A DNA stretch of 64,000 bases from contig PNKX01000006.1 in NCBI GenBank assembly GCA_013822725.1, forward strand, positions 63,549 through 127,548. The letters run 5' to 3'. The notes beneath the pieces are model-generated. The model ran no database searches. It saw only the letters and a program-made list of their open reading frames with translations, and was not told the DNA's origin. The stretch comes from Pirellula sp. (GTDB lineage Bacteria > Planctomycetota > Planctomycetia > Pirellulales > Lacipirellulaceae). Below, one piece after another: positions 37,056 to 47,851 of this stretch (the stretch's first letter is position 1; every line of letters begins with the position of its first letter). The position numbers and the translations under genes were made by a program.

Positions 37056-38849
37056 ATGAGGAGATTTCCGTTCGGAATGAAAGCCCTGACCGCATCCATC
37101 GCGGTCTTTGCCTTTGTCTTCGGGTATGTCCCGCAGTGGCGAGCGGCGCACGCCGATTCCCTCGGCCGCACCGTCGAAGGCTTCACCCTTCGCGACTTCC
37201 GCGGCCAGGAGCATTCCCTCAAAGATCTGGCTGACGCCAAGGTCGTCGTCGTCGCCTTTCTCGGCGTCGAGTGCCCGCTGGCCAAGCTCTACGCCGGCCG
37301 ACTGGAGCAACTGCAGAAGGAATTCGGCGACCAGTCGGTCAAGTTCCTCGGCATCGATTCGAACCGGCAAGATAGCGTCACGGAGCTGGCCGACTACGCC
37401 CAGGCGCTGGAGGTGACCTTTCCGCTGCTGAAAGACCTCGGCAACAAGGTCGCCGACCAGTTTGGCGCGGAGCGGACGCCGCAGGTCTTCGTGCTCGATC
37501 AGTCGCGTACCATTCGCTACGCCGGCGCCATCGACAACCAATACGGCATCGGCATTCAAAAGAAACAGCCGACCGAGCGCTACCTCGCCGACGCGGTGAC
37601 CGAACTGCTGGCCGACAAGCCCGTCGCGCATCCCGCGACGGTCGCCGTCGGCTGCCAGATCGGGCGGATGCCGACGACGGAGCCGACCGGCGAAGTCACC
37701 TACTCGAAGCATATCGCGCCGATCTTTCAGGCGAGTTGCGCCGAGTGCCACCGTCCCGGCGAGATCGCCCCCTTCCCGCTCTTGAGCTACGACGACGCGC
37801 TCGGTTGGGAAGAGACGATCCTCGAAGTGATCGCCGACAACCGCATGCCGCCGTGGCTCGCCAATCCCAAGCATGGCGAGTTTAAGAACGACGCCCGCCT
37901 CTCCGACGAAGAGAAGGAGCTGATCCGCACCTGGGTGAAAAACGGCAGCCCTGAGGGAGACAAGGCCGACTTGCCGGAGCCGCGACAATTTGCCGAAGGT
38001 TGGCGTCACCGCGAACCCGACCAGGTCATTCGGATGAACGACAAGCCGTTCGACGTGCCGGCCGAGGGAGTCGTCGACTACCAGTATTACGTCGTCGATC
38101 CCGGCTGGACGGAAGACAAGCACATTGTCTCCGCCGAGGCGCGGCCCGATAACCGCGCGGTCGTGCATCACATCATCGCCTACGTCATGCCGCCGGGAGT
38201 CGATCCCCGCGAAGACCACGACCGCCGCCAGATGCTCGTCGGCTACGCCCCCGGCAGCCCGCCGACGGTGTTCGGCGAAGGTCGCGCGATGCTGATCAAG
38301 GCGGGTTCGAAGCTCCTGTTCGAACTCCACTACACCCCCAACGGCGTGGCGCAGCAGGACCTCAGCTACATCGGCGTGACGTTTGCCGAGCCCGACCAGG
38401 TGAAGAGCCATGTCGAAGGGGTCGCCATCGTGAATCCCCGCTTCGAAATCCCGCCGGGGGCCGACGCTCACGAAGTCGTCGCGAAAGTCAAAGCGCCCAA
38501 AGACCTGTTCATCCTGCGGATGATGCCCCACATGCACCTCCGCGGCAAAGCCTTCCGCTACGAGGCGGTCTACGCCGACGGCCAGCGCGAGGTGCTGCTC
38601 GACGTCCCCAGGTACGACTTCAACTGGCAGCTGAGCTACGAGCTGGCCAAACCGAAGTTTCTTCCCAAAGGGACCGAACTCATCTGCACTGCTGTTTTCG
38701 ACAATTCGTCGCACAATCCGTCGAATCCCGATCCCGACTCAACCGTCCACTGGGGCGAGCAGAGCTGGGATGAAATGATGATCGGCTTCTGCGACGTCGT
38801 CGCGGCTGAGGACGAACGGCAGGAAGTCAAAGCGACTGTGATCGAGTAG
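37056..38849 (+). CDS. Redoxin - cytochrome c - copper monooxygenase-like fusion protein
   Basis: A 597-residue exported protein with a strong GAGGGGAGAG ribosome site five bases before ATG 37056. After a signal peptide (to about AHA) comes a thioredoxin-like redoxin domain (about 36-195) with a single active-site cysteine, C73 in VECPLAKLY. A cytochrome-type segment has C228-A-E-C-H232. The C-terminal half resembles copper type II ascorbate-dependent (PHM-like) monooxygenases: HH 371-372 in VVHHIIAYVMPPG, H425 in FELHYTP, and H492-M-H494 in MPHMHLRGKAF. Order and spacing fit two copper sites. Expected to act in the periplasm in an oxidative step. Neighbours give no clear partner; a structured RNA candidate lies upstream. 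Confidence 0.85.
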   Translation: MRRFPFGMKALTASIAVFAFVFGYVPQWRAAHADSLGRTVEGFTLRDFRGQEHSLKDLADAKVVVVAFLGVECPLAKLYAGRLEQLQKEFGDQSVKFLGIDSNRQDSVTELADYAQALEVTFPLLKDLGNKVADQFGAERTPQVFVLDQSRTIRYAGAIDNQYGIGIQKKQPTERYLADAVTELLADKPVAHPATVAVGCQIGRMPTTEPTGEVTYSKHIAPIFQASCAECHRPGEIAPFPLLSYDDALGWEETILEVIADNRMPPWLANPKHGEFKNDARLSDEEKELIRTWVKNGSPEGDKADLPEPRQFAEGWRHREPDQVIRMNDKPFDVPAEGVVDYQYYVVDPGWTEDKHIVSAEARPDNRAVVHHIIAYVMPPGVDPREDHDRRQMLVGYAPGSPPTVFGEGRAMLIKAGSKLLFELHYTPNGVAQQDLSYIGVTFAEPDQVKSHVEGVAIVNPRFEIPPGADAHEVVAKVKAPKDLFILRMMPHMHLRGKAFRYEAVYADGQREVLLDVPRYDFNWQLSYELAKPKFLPKGTELICTAVFDNSSHNPSNPDPDSTVHWGEQSWDEMMIGFCDVVAAEDERQEVKATVIE

Positions 38850-38874
38850 CCAGGAGAACGGCAAGGTTCAAAGA

Positions 38875-39087
38875 TTAACCGCCAAGGACGCCAAGGTTCG
38901 CCAAGGGAATACAGAGGAATACAGGGGGGGTGGGAAACGCTAATCTTCACTAATAGAGATTTATTAGTGCCGATTAGCGAAGATTACTGTTCTCACTGGC
39001 TCTCATCTTCCGTCGTGCTCGTCGTGCCCTTGTGGTTCAATTCCTCCCTGTATTTCCTTGGCGAACCTTGGCGTCCTTGGCGGTTAA
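38875..39087. repeat. Nested palindrome (family A outside, others inside)
   Basis: The outer arms 38875-38914 and 39048-39087 are reverse complements at 39 of 40 bases. Inside are an imperfect hairpin (about 38939-38986, GCTAATCTTC/GAAGATTA words) and one unpaired arm of a further family (about 39007-39043, TCCGTCGTGCTCGTCGTGCC). It fills most of the 340-base gap before the next gene. Confidence 0.9.
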
Positions 39088-39192
39088 TTCTTAGAAGTAT
39101 CATTTCGTTGGATCGAGTCGTGGCCGCCGGCTGGTTATCGAACTGAATCTGCTCGTCGATTCCTTTTCAACTCACTACCGAGAGGCTGCGCC

Positions 39193-40560
<1,368 letters not shown>

Positions 40561-40584
40561 CGATTCGCAACGTTGTTTTATTTG

Positions 40585-40759
40585 AACCGCCAAGGACGCC
40601 AAGAGCGCCAAGGGGAAATGCTTTTTTACCACGAAATACACGAAGCACACCAAAGAAAGAGAATGACCGCAGCCAAGCGTTCTCGCTTTTTGTGTGCTTC
40701 GTGTGTTTCGTGGTAAATCTCCCCGCATTTCCTTGGCGCTCTTGGCGTCCTTGGCGGTT
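40585..40759. repeat. Nested palindrome (family A outside, family F inside)
   Basis: The outer arms 40585-40613 and 40731-40759 are perfect 29-base reverse complements with the family A core. The inner arms 40627-40650 and 40692-40715 (TACCACGAAATACACGAAGC word) match at 23 of 24 bases. The two levels share no sequence, so one palindrome appears inserted in another's loop. It separates convergent genes. Confidence 0.92.
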
Positions 40760-40797
40760 AATTCTTTCAGTGCTGCCGGCTCAAGGAAGAACGCACC

Positions 40798-42297
40798 TCA
40801 CGCAATGATTTCACTGATTGGCACGCCATAATCAATTTCCAGCCGTTTCCGCCCCGGCACCTCGAGCTGACGCGGATCGAGCCCCAACTGCCGTAGAATC
40901 GTCGCGTGGATATCGGTGACGTAGTGCCGGTTCTCAACGGCGTGAAATCCAATCTCGTCCGTGGCGCCGTGTACGACGCCTCGCTTCAGCCCGCCGCCGG
41001 CCATCCACACGCTGAACCCGAAGATATGATGATCGCGGCCGTCCGCCCCTTGCGACCCGGGCGTCCGACCGAACTCGGTGGCGAACACGACGAGCGTTTC
41101 TTCGAGCATCCCCCGCTGGTCGAGATCCTCCAGCAGCGCCCCGACCGGCTGGTCGACCGCGAGCGCCATACTCTCGTGGTTGGCTTTCAGCCCGCTATGG
41201 GCGTCCCACGCGCCGGCGCCCCCGCCCCCATGTTGGATCTGAATGAAGCGAACTCCCTTCTCGACCAAGCGTCGCGACGCCAATAGCTGAGCGCCGAATT
41301 CGCGACAGTGAGGCAGGTCGAGACCGTAGAGTTTTTTGGTCGCCTCCGACTCTTGCGAGAAGTCGAGCGCCTCGGGGACTGAACGTTGCATTCGGAACGC
41401 CAATTCGTACGAGGCGATCCGCGCCGCCAGCGCCGGGTCGTGCGGATACGTTTCGCCGCGCACCGTGTTGAGGCCGCGCAGCAAATCGACGCCGACAGTC
41501 TGTTCGGCAGGAGTGAATGGCCGCTCGGGGCGACCGAAGTCGAGCGGGTTGCTCGGATCGATGCGTAGCGGGACCGCGTCGTGCGCCGGTCCCAGGTAGT
41601 GGCCATCCCGTTTGTTCCAGTATTCGCGCGTGCCGATCGAAATGAACTGCGGCAGATTCTCGTTGAGCGAGCCGAGACCGTAGTGGACCCAGGCGCCCAG
41701 CGTCGGGAAGTCGCCGTCGTTTTGGTGCCTCCCTGAGTGGAACTGCGTTTGCGCGCCGTGATTGCTGTCGGTCGTCCACATCGAACGCACGACGGCGAGG
41801 CGATCGACGTTGCGCGCGATATGCGGGAACCAATCGCTCACCTCGATGCCGCTCCCGCCATGCCGACGAAAGCCGATTTGCAGCGGGTAGAGCGTGTTGC
41901 GCTGGTTGCCGTTGGCGTCGGGGACGACCAGCCGCTCGATGGCGAGCTTCGCCGGATCTTGCGTATGGGCGAACGGGGTTTCCGCGATCGTCTTGCCGGC
42001 GTACTTGGTGAGCATCGGCTTCGGGTCGAAGCTCTCCATGTGACTCACGCCGCCGTTCATAAACAGCCAAATGACGTTCTTCGCCTTCGGCGGCAAGTGC
42101 GGCAGTCCGGTGGGGGGCGACCATGACGGCTGATTGGCAGCGCTGTCGCGATGAAGCAACACGCCGAGCGCTAGTCCGGCCAGGCCCTGACCCAAGTTGA
42201 CGAGGCAGTGTCGCCGCGAGGCGAAACGCTCGGCCGCCGCCAGCGATTCCGCGGGCGATCCGTGGGGCGAACAGCAACGATGGGGGATGACGCTCAT
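40798..42297 (-). CDS. DUF1501 family protein
   Basis: A 499-residue DUF1501 protein. Family blocks: [71 protein letters not shown] and [13 protein letters not shown]. The N-terminus has [20 protein letters not shown], a Tat-like signal preceded by about 25 residues. It lies 21 bases after the DUF1549/DUF1553 gene at 42319, same strand, the standard planctomycete pair. Activity is unknown; probably periplasmic. Confidence 0.93.
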   Translation of the reverse strand: MSVIPHRCCSPHGSPAESLAAAERFASRRHCLVNLGQGLAGLALGVLLHRDSAANQPSWSPPTGLPHLPPKAKNVIWLFMNGGVSHMESFDPKPMLTKYAGKTIAETPFAHTQDPAKLAIERLVVPDANGNQRNTLYPLQIGFRRHGGSGIEVSDWFPHIARNVDRLAVVRSMWTTDSNHGAQTQFHSGRHQNDGDFPTLGAWVHYGLGSLNENLPQFISIGTREYWNKRDGHYLGPAHDAVPLRIDPSNPLDFGRPERPFTPAEQTVGVDLLRGLNTVRGETYPHDPALAARIASYELAFRMQRSVPEALDFSQESEATKKLYGLDLPHCREFGAQLLASRRLVEKGVRFIQIQHGGGGAGAWDAHSGLKANHESMALAVDQPVGALLEDLDQRGMLEETLVVFATEFGRTPGSQGADGRDHHIFGFSVWMAGGGLKRGVVHGATDEIGFHAVENRHYVTDIHATILRQLGLDPRQLEVPGRKRLEIDYGVPISEIIA

Positions 42298-42318
42298 GCC
42301 GAAAACTCGCTTGCCAGA

Positions 42319-45042
42319 CTACCGCAACGTCACGAAGTCGTTGTGATTCAATAAAACCCACACAAAATTGGCGCGCGGCGACCGGTCGCTCGGCTCGGGG
42401 AGTCGCCGCCATTCTTCCAAGGCCTGCACGCTCAGCGTCACTTCCGCTTCGCTCGCAGCGATGCCGAGTAGCGCACGGAACGCCCGCCGCACAAACTCGG
42501 CGTCGTCAATCGCCGGCGCGTCGGCGGTTGGCGGCGTTGCGAGACGCTCGGCGATCTGCTGCGACGAATCGAGAACGAGCTGGCTATTGGTCAGAGCGAG
42601 CGCTTGCTGCGGCACGATGCTTTCTTCGCGGCGATAGCATTCCTTGACGGTCGCTTCATCGAACGTGGTGAGAAACAGCTCGCGATCGTTGTTCGAGTGG
42701 TAGAAGTAAAGGCTGCGCCGGCGCGACTCCGCTTGGTCGGCAGGCTTCACCGGCGGGCCCCCTTGCGTCAGATCGAGCGTGCCGGCCAGCGACAGAATGG
42801 AATCGCGGACTGCTTGCGACTCCAAGCGAACGGGCGCGCGACGCCACCAGCCCGCATTGTCGGGATCCTTGGCGAGATTGGCTTCGCGCCCGGCGCTGGA
42901 CGACGACATGCGGTAGGTCGCCGAATTGACGATCAGCCGATGGATGTGCTTCATGCTCCACCCGTTCTCCATCAACTCCGCGGCGAGCCAATCGAGCAGC
43001 TCCACATGCGGCGGCGGACTTCCCTTGCGCCCGAAATCAAACGTCGTGGGGACGAGCGGAACGCCGAAGTGGCGGGCCCAGAGATGGTTGACCGCGACGC
43101 GCGCCGTCAATGGATTGCGGTTGTCGGTGATCCACTCGGCGAGCGCTCGCCTGCGCCCGGTGCTTTGCGCAGGGAATTGAATGGCGGGATCGTCCGCCGT
43201 GGAGTTCAAAAAGCGAGTCGGCGTCCATTTGGCGCCAACCAACGGCGTGAAGCGATCGGTCTCCGCCAACGGCGAGGCGGCCAGTTTCTCCGCCTCTTCG
43301 AGCAACGTCCGCACCGCGGCCAGTTCGGTTTCCACTTTCGCCTTCTCTTCGCCAGTCGCTTGCAGCAGTCGCCACTCGGCAAGGGCGACGTCGCTGCGGG
43401 ACTTCGCCACAGCAGCTACCCGTTCCGCAGTAACGGCCGCGGCGGATTTCTCGCGCGCGGCTGCGGCCAGAGCGGCGTCCGGCGTCGTCGCATCGGCGTT
43501 GATCCAAGCAGCCTCGGCGGCGGCGGCGCGGCTGACGACGCTGCGTCGTTCCATCGCCGCCGCGAGCAGCGCTTCTTTGGCGGCGTTGATTTCGGCGTCG
43601 TCAAGGGCGGCGTCAGACGACGTCGTGCGCAAAACGGCATTGTTAAACGTCGCCGCCGCGGTCTTCGCGTGCGCGTCCGCGACCGCGAGAAGCCCTTCCC
43701 GCACCCAGGCCCGCCGTTCCGGCTCGCGAGCGTCGGCGGGGAGCGTTATCGGCTCCAGCTGCAACTCGCGAAACGCAAGAAACCCCGGCACTCCTGGCGA
43801 AATCAGAGCCGACGTGTCGGGCTGACTTTCTTGTCCCCGCACAAACAGATAGGTCGGCGCATCGACCGCCCCGTCGAAGGCGCGAGGAATGCCGTCGCGA
43901 CTCAGATCGGGTTCGTTAGGAACCACGTCGAGCCGTGCATGATAGGGCTCGAAGAAGGCGCGCAGGCGATAGTAGTCGACCTGCTCGATCGGATCGTACT
44001 TATGGTCATGACACTTCGCGCAGTTGAAGGTCAATCCCAGAAACGCCTTACCGACATGCTCCACCGTCTCGTCCATCCACTGATTGCGGTTGAACAAGAC
44101 GAAGTTGCGCGCCAAAAAGCCGGAAGCGCGGAGCTTGTCGAGATCGTTGGGATGCAACTCGTCGGCGGCGAGCATCAGCCGGAGCATCTCGTCGTACGGC
44201 GTATCGGCGTTGAGCGACTCGACGATCCAGTCGCGCCAGTGCCAGATGTGGAGCTGACTGTTTCGCAGCTGTTCGCCCAAGCCCCACCAGTCGCTGTAGC
44301 GCCAAATATCCATCCAGTGGCGCGCCCAGCGTTCGCCGTGCCGAGGGTCGGCGAGCAATCGCTCCGTCGCGCGTTCGTACCAACCCTCCGACTGATCGGC
44401 GTCGGCGCTCGCCAGTTCCTCAAGCGTCGGCGGCAGTCCGACAAGATCGAAGTAAAGTCGGCGGAGTAGTTCCGTTCGCGTCGCTTCCACTTGCGGCGCG
44501 AGTCCGGTTCGCTGGTGATGTTCGGCGATGAAGGCGTCGATCGGATTCCGCACCCAGCTGGCGTCGGCAGGTTGAGGCACGCTCGGCCGCACGACGGGGC
44601 GAAACGCCCAATGCTCGCGCGGGTCGGTTTCCGGTTTTTCATCAGCGGGAGAATCCGCTCCTTGCGCAATCCATGCCTTGAGAATGGCCGCCTGTTCTGG
44701 TTCGAGCGGTTCGCCCTCGGGCGGCATCCGCTCCGCCAGATCGGTCGCCGTCACCCGCGCCATCAGCGGGCTGGTCGCTGGATCGCCCACAATGACGACT
44801 TCGCCGCCATCGCCGCCGCGTCGCGCCAGATCGCCTGTGTCGAGTCGCAAGCCCGCTTCTTGTTTCAACGCGCCGTGGCAGGCGAGGCAACGCGCCGCGA
44901 AGATTGGTTTGACTTCCCGTTCGTAGTCAACCCGCTCGCCCGCCCACCCCACAGGCGCATGAGTTGTCCCAGCGACGAGTGCCACGGCAAAAGCAGCCCA
45001 GCGGCCTACAGCGACGGAACGTTTCAAGAGCAGAATCGGCAT
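42319..45042 (-). CDS. PSCyt1-DUF1549-DUF1553 cytochrome-type protein
   Basis: A 907-residue exported protein. A signal peptide (about 8-34) is followed by a PSCyt1 domain with C52-L-A-C-H56 and the MPPEGEPL heme-ligand-like loop. DUF1549 follows (LLRRLYFDLVGLPPT, then NCAKCHDHKYDPI). A long Ala/Glu-rich helical stretch (about 490-610, probably coiled coil) precedes DUF1553 (NPLTARVAVNHLWARHFG). The coiled-coil insert is typical of longer members. It is cotranscribed with the DUF1501 gene downstream. ATG 45042 has no clear Shine-Dalgarno. Role in periplasmic oxidation is presumed from family context only. Confidence 0.93.
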   Translation of the reverse strand: MPILLLKRSVAVGRWAAFAVALVAGTTHAPVGWAGERVDYEREVKPIFAARCLACHGALKQEAGLRLDTGDLARRGGDGGEVVIVGDPATSPLMARVTATDLAERMPPEGEPLEPEQAAILKAWIAQGADSPADEKPETDPREHWAFRPVVRPSVPQPADASWVRNPIDAFIAEHHQRTGLAPQVEATRTELLRRLYFDLVGLPPTLEELASADADQSEGWYERATERLLADPRHGERWARHWMDIWRYSDWWGLGEQLRNSQLHIWHWRDWIVESLNADTPYDEMLRLMLAADELHPNDLDKLRASGFLARNFVLFNRNQWMDETVEHVGKAFLGLTFNCAKCHDHKYDPIEQVDYYRLRAFFEPYHARLDVVPNEPDLSRDGIPRAFDGAVDAPTYLFVRGQESQPDTSALISPGVPGFLAFRELQLEPITLPADAREPERRAWVREGLLAVADAHAKTAAATFNNAVLRTTSSDAALDDAEINAAKEALLAAAMERRSVVSRAAAAEAAWINADATTPDAALAAAAREKSAAAVTAERVAAVAKSRSDVALAEWRLLQATGEEKAKVETELAAVRTLLEEAEKLAASPLAETDRFTPLVGAKWTPTRFLNSTADDPAIQFPAQSTGRRRALAEWITDNRNPLTARVAVNHLWARHFGVPLVPTTFDFGRKGSPPPHVELLDWLAAELMENGWSMKHIHRLIVNSATYRMSSSSAGREANLAKDPDNAGWWRRAPVRLESQAVRDSILSLAGTLDLTQGGPPVKPADQAESRRRSLYFYHSNNDRELFLTTFDEATVKECYRREESIVPQQALALTNSQLVLDSSQQIAERLATPPTADAPAIDDAEFVRRAFRALLGIAASEAEVTLSVQALEEWRRLPEPSDRSPRANFVWVLLNHNDFVTLR

Positions 45043-45096
45043 CGCGACCAGACTGGCGGATTGAAGGCGAGGAGAACGGCAACAGCCAAATAACTA

Positions 45097-45300
45097 TAAC
45101 CGTCAAGGACGCCAAGGAAATGCGGGGCAAGTAGGGGGAACGCCAACCGCTGCTAACCTTCATTTATAGTGATTCATGAGCGGCGATCAGCGAAGATTAG
45201 CGTTCTCAATTTATTTATCTTTCGTGGCGTCCGCCGGTCGGCGAGGCTTCCGAACCGCCGTGCCGTCGTGGTTCAACTCCCCCAGCCGCGCCAGGCTGCA
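45097..45300. repeat. Degenerate family A repeat, right arm missing
   Basis: The left family A arm is present in slightly changed form (45097-45127, AACCGTCAAGGACGCCAAGG). Then come the inner GCTAAC/GATTAGC-type hairpin (about 45149-45212) and a single CGTCGTGGTTCAA arm near 45265. No matching right family A arm follows. The rest of the 360-base divergent gap must hold two promoters; I see no gene there. Confidence 0.7.
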
Positions 45301-45406
45301 TATTCAGGGAATGGCCACGCATCTGCTATGCTAGACGCGGTTCGCCATCTCATCGAATACCCCCATTGACGCCACGCCCCGCATCCGGGCCCAGGAGACC
45401 GACTCC

Positions 45407-47725
45407 ATGCGACGTCCAATCATTGGTGCGGCGCTCATCGTCTGCCAGTTGTGCCTGGCGGGTTGTCGCCCGGCCGCGACGCCAGTGCCAGCCACGCCGA
45501 CGGCTCACGGCGACGGCGACGCCACGTTCCAACCGCAAACCTACGCCATCGCCCCCAGCGACAACGTCCAGTTCGAACTCCAGGCCCGCGTGATCGACGC
45601 CGTCCCCGGCGACGTCATTCAGCTCGAGGCGGGCCGCTACGAACTCCAGCGTCAACTCGACGTCGCCGCCGACAACATCACGATCCGCGGCCGCGGCCCT
45701 GAAAAAACCATCCTCACCTTCAAGGGCCAAACCGCCGGCGGGCAGGGGATTGAAGCGACCGGCAACAACTTCACGCTCGAAGGCCTCGCCGTTGAAGACA
45801 CCGCCGGCAACGCCGTGAAAGTCCTCGGCGCTCGCAACGTCACCATCCGCGACGTACGCGTCGAGTGGACGGGCGAACCAACCTCCGCCAACGGCGCCTA
45901 CGGCCTTTACCCCGTCCAGTGCCAAAACGTGCTGCTCGAAAAATGCACCGCCATCGGCGCCTCCGACGCCGGCCTCTACGTCGGCCAGTGTCGCAACGTC
46001 ATCGTCCGCGGCTGCCGCGCCGAGCGTAATGTGGCCGGGATCGAAATTGAGAACACAGTGAGCGCTGACGTGTTCGACAACCTCGCCACGAACAACGCCG
46101 GCGGCCTGATGGTCTTCGACATGCCTGGGCTGCAACTGAAAGCAGGCAACGGCGTCCGCGTCTTCCGCAACAAGGTCGTCGCCAACAACCACCCCAACTT
46201 CGCCGACCCCGGCGCCATCGTCGCCGCCGTCCCCTCGGGAACCGGCGTCATGGTGATGGCGACCGATCACGTTGAAGTCTTCGACAACCAGATCGAAGAC
46301 AACCAAACCGCCAGCGTCCTGATCGTCAGCTACCTGGCGATCGACCGCAAAATCAACGACCCGTCGTTCGACGCGATCCCCGAACACGTCTCGATCCACA
46401 ACAACCGCGTCGCCGGAGGCGGCACGAACCCGCAAGGCGTGCTGGCCGAACTGCTCAAGGCCGCGCTCGGCGATAAATTCCCTGACGTCATGTGGGACGG
46501 CGTCATCAATCCCGCTGCGGGGAAACCAACGATCCATCTCGCCGACAACGGCAACGTCACCTTCGTCAACTTCAACCTCCCGCAGCTAACGCCCGAGAAC
46601 ATCCAAGCCGGCGCCTACAAACCCGACGTCGACGCCTCGCTCCTCAGCGCCGCGATCGACCCGCTTCCCGAGGTGACGCTCACTCCCCACGATCCCCCCA
46701 CCGCCGGCACGAGCGCCGCCGTCCGCGTTTATCGCTCCTTGCCAAAAAAACTCTCCGAGTTCGGCCTGTTCGAAGGCCCCCTCGCCGAGCATCGCCCCGC
46801 CGCCGGCGTCGTCCTCTACGACCTCAACACGCCGCTGTTCAGCGACTACGCCGACAAACGCCGCTTCATCAAACTCCCCCCCGGCAAGCAGATCGAATAC
46901 CGGGACCAAGGCCCGCTCGCGTTCCCCGTCGGCACGATCATCTCCAAAACGTTCTCCTACCCCCACGACGCGAACGACCCGAGTAAGGGGGAGCAGATTC
47001 TCGAAACGCGCATCGAGCTCTTCAACGAAGATGGTTGGTACGGCGTCACCTACGTCTGGAACGACGAGCAAACCGAAGCCGAGCTCGCCCTCGGCGGCAG
47101 CGAAGTCGACGTCAGTTGGAAAATGGCCGACGGCAAAGAGCAGCACGTTGACTACGTCATCCCCAACGCCAACCAGTGCCTTAACTGCCACAGCCAAGAC
47201 AAAAAATTTCTTCCCATCGGACCGACCGCGCGCAACATGAATCGCCCCGCGCCAACCGACGCCGTTGGAGCAGACGACAACGCTGGCGAGAACCAACTCG
47301 CCATGCTCGCCCACGCCAACATGCTCGTCGGCCTTCCTGATGTGGAAAAGGTCGCCGCGTTCCCACGCTTCGACGATTCCCACTCCGCCCCCGTCGACCA
47401 GCGGGCCCGCGCCTGGCTCGACGTCAACTGCGCCCATTGCCACAACCCCGCCGGCACGGCCCGCACCTCCGGCCTCGACCTCAGCTGGGACCAAGCCGAC
47501 CCCGCCAAGCTCGGCGTCTGGAAAGCCCCCGTCGCCGCCGGCCACGGCTCCGGCGGCCGCAAGTACGACGTCATCCCCGGCAAACCCGACGAATCGATTC
47601 TGCTGTTCCGCTTGGAGTCGGATGACCCCAGCATCATGATGCCCAACGTCGGCCGCCGCCTCGTCCCCGACGAAGCCGTCGCGCTGGTGCGCGAGTGGAT
47701 CGAAAAGATGCCGCCGACGGAGTAG
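45407..47725 (+). CDS. Lipoprotein: parallel beta-helix fused to diheme cytochrome c-like domain
   Basis: A 772-residue lipoprotein (lipobox CLAGC, C20). Residues about 55-400 are a right-handed parallel beta-helix (repeated N-V-x-I/V-x-x-C motifs such as NVLLEKCTAIGASDAGLYVG). Residues about 440-770 form a diheme c-type cytochrome-like region of the SO_2930/HNE_0200 type with C591-L-N-C-H595 and C675-A-H-C-H679. In other bacteria these two families are usually separate neighbouring genes, so this is a natural fusion. GGAG lies nine bases before ATG 45407. It is probably outer-envelope bound and redox active. A GC hairpin pair follows the stop. Confidence 0.88.
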   Translation: MRRPIIGAALIVCQLCLAGCRPAATPVPATPTAHGDGDATFQPQTYAIAPSDNVQFELQARVIDAVPGDVIQLEAGRYELQRQLDVAADNITIRGRGPEKTILTFKGQTAGGQGIEATGNNFTLEGLAVEDTAGNAVKVLGARNVTIRDVRVEWTGEPTSANGAYGLYPVQCQNVLLEKCTAIGASDAGLYVGQCRNVIVRGCRAERNVAGIEIENTVSADVFDNLATNNAGGLMVFDMPGLQLKAGNGVRVFRNKVVANNHPNFADPGAIVAAVPSGTGVMVMATDHVEVFDNQIEDNQTASVLIVSYLAIDRKINDPSFDAIPEHVSIHNNRVAGGGTNPQGVLAELLKAALGDKFPDVMWDGVINPAAGKPTIHLADNGNVTFVNFNLPQLTPENIQAGAYKPDVDASLLSAAIDPLPEVTLTPHDPPTAGTSAAVRVYRSLPKKLSEFGLFEGPLAEHRPAAGVVLYDLNTPLFSDYADKRRFIKLPPGKQIEYRDQGPLAFPVGTIISKTFSYPHDANDPSKGEQILETRIELFNEDGWYGVTYVWNDEQTEAELALGGSEVDVSWKMADGKEQHVDYVIPNANQCLNCHSQDKKFLPIGPTARNMNRPAPTDAVGADDNAGENQLAMLAHANMLVGLPDVEKVAAFPRFDDSHSAPVDQRARAWLDVNCAHCHNPAGTARTSGLDLSWDQADPAKLGVWKAPVAAGHGSGGRKYDVIPGKPDESILLFRLESDDPSIMMPNVGRRLVPDEAVALVREWIEKMPPTE

Positions 47726-47730
47726 CCGAA

Positions 47731-47826
47731 TTGCAGCCCCGGGCTCCGCCCGGGGGTCGGTCTCTATCCCGGCAAACGCTACCCCCAACGTAACGCTACC
47801 CCCTGGCGGAGCCAGGGGCTGCAAAG
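47731..47826. terminator. Two GC hairpins in tandem
   Basis: The first hairpin (CCCCGGGC...GCCCGGGG, loop TCC, about 47738-47757) lies just after the stop of the cytochrome lipoprotein. The second (CCCCTGGC...GCCAGGGG, about 47800-47818) is the same element found after both SulP genes. Related words occur at 4755 and 50311. No U-tract is present. Confidence 0.55.
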
Positions 47827-47851
47827 AGCCTCCCGTAAGCGAGCGAAACCA

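Noticed and set aside
36702-38714. 670-codon minus-strand frame opposite the redoxin-cytochrome fusion
   Set aside because: No recognisable domain, and the plus-strand gene has a clear ribosome site and metal motifs.
42604-44469. 621-codon plus-strand frame opposite the DUF1549/DUF1553 gene
   Set aside because: Shadow frame; composition is Arg-rich and featureless.
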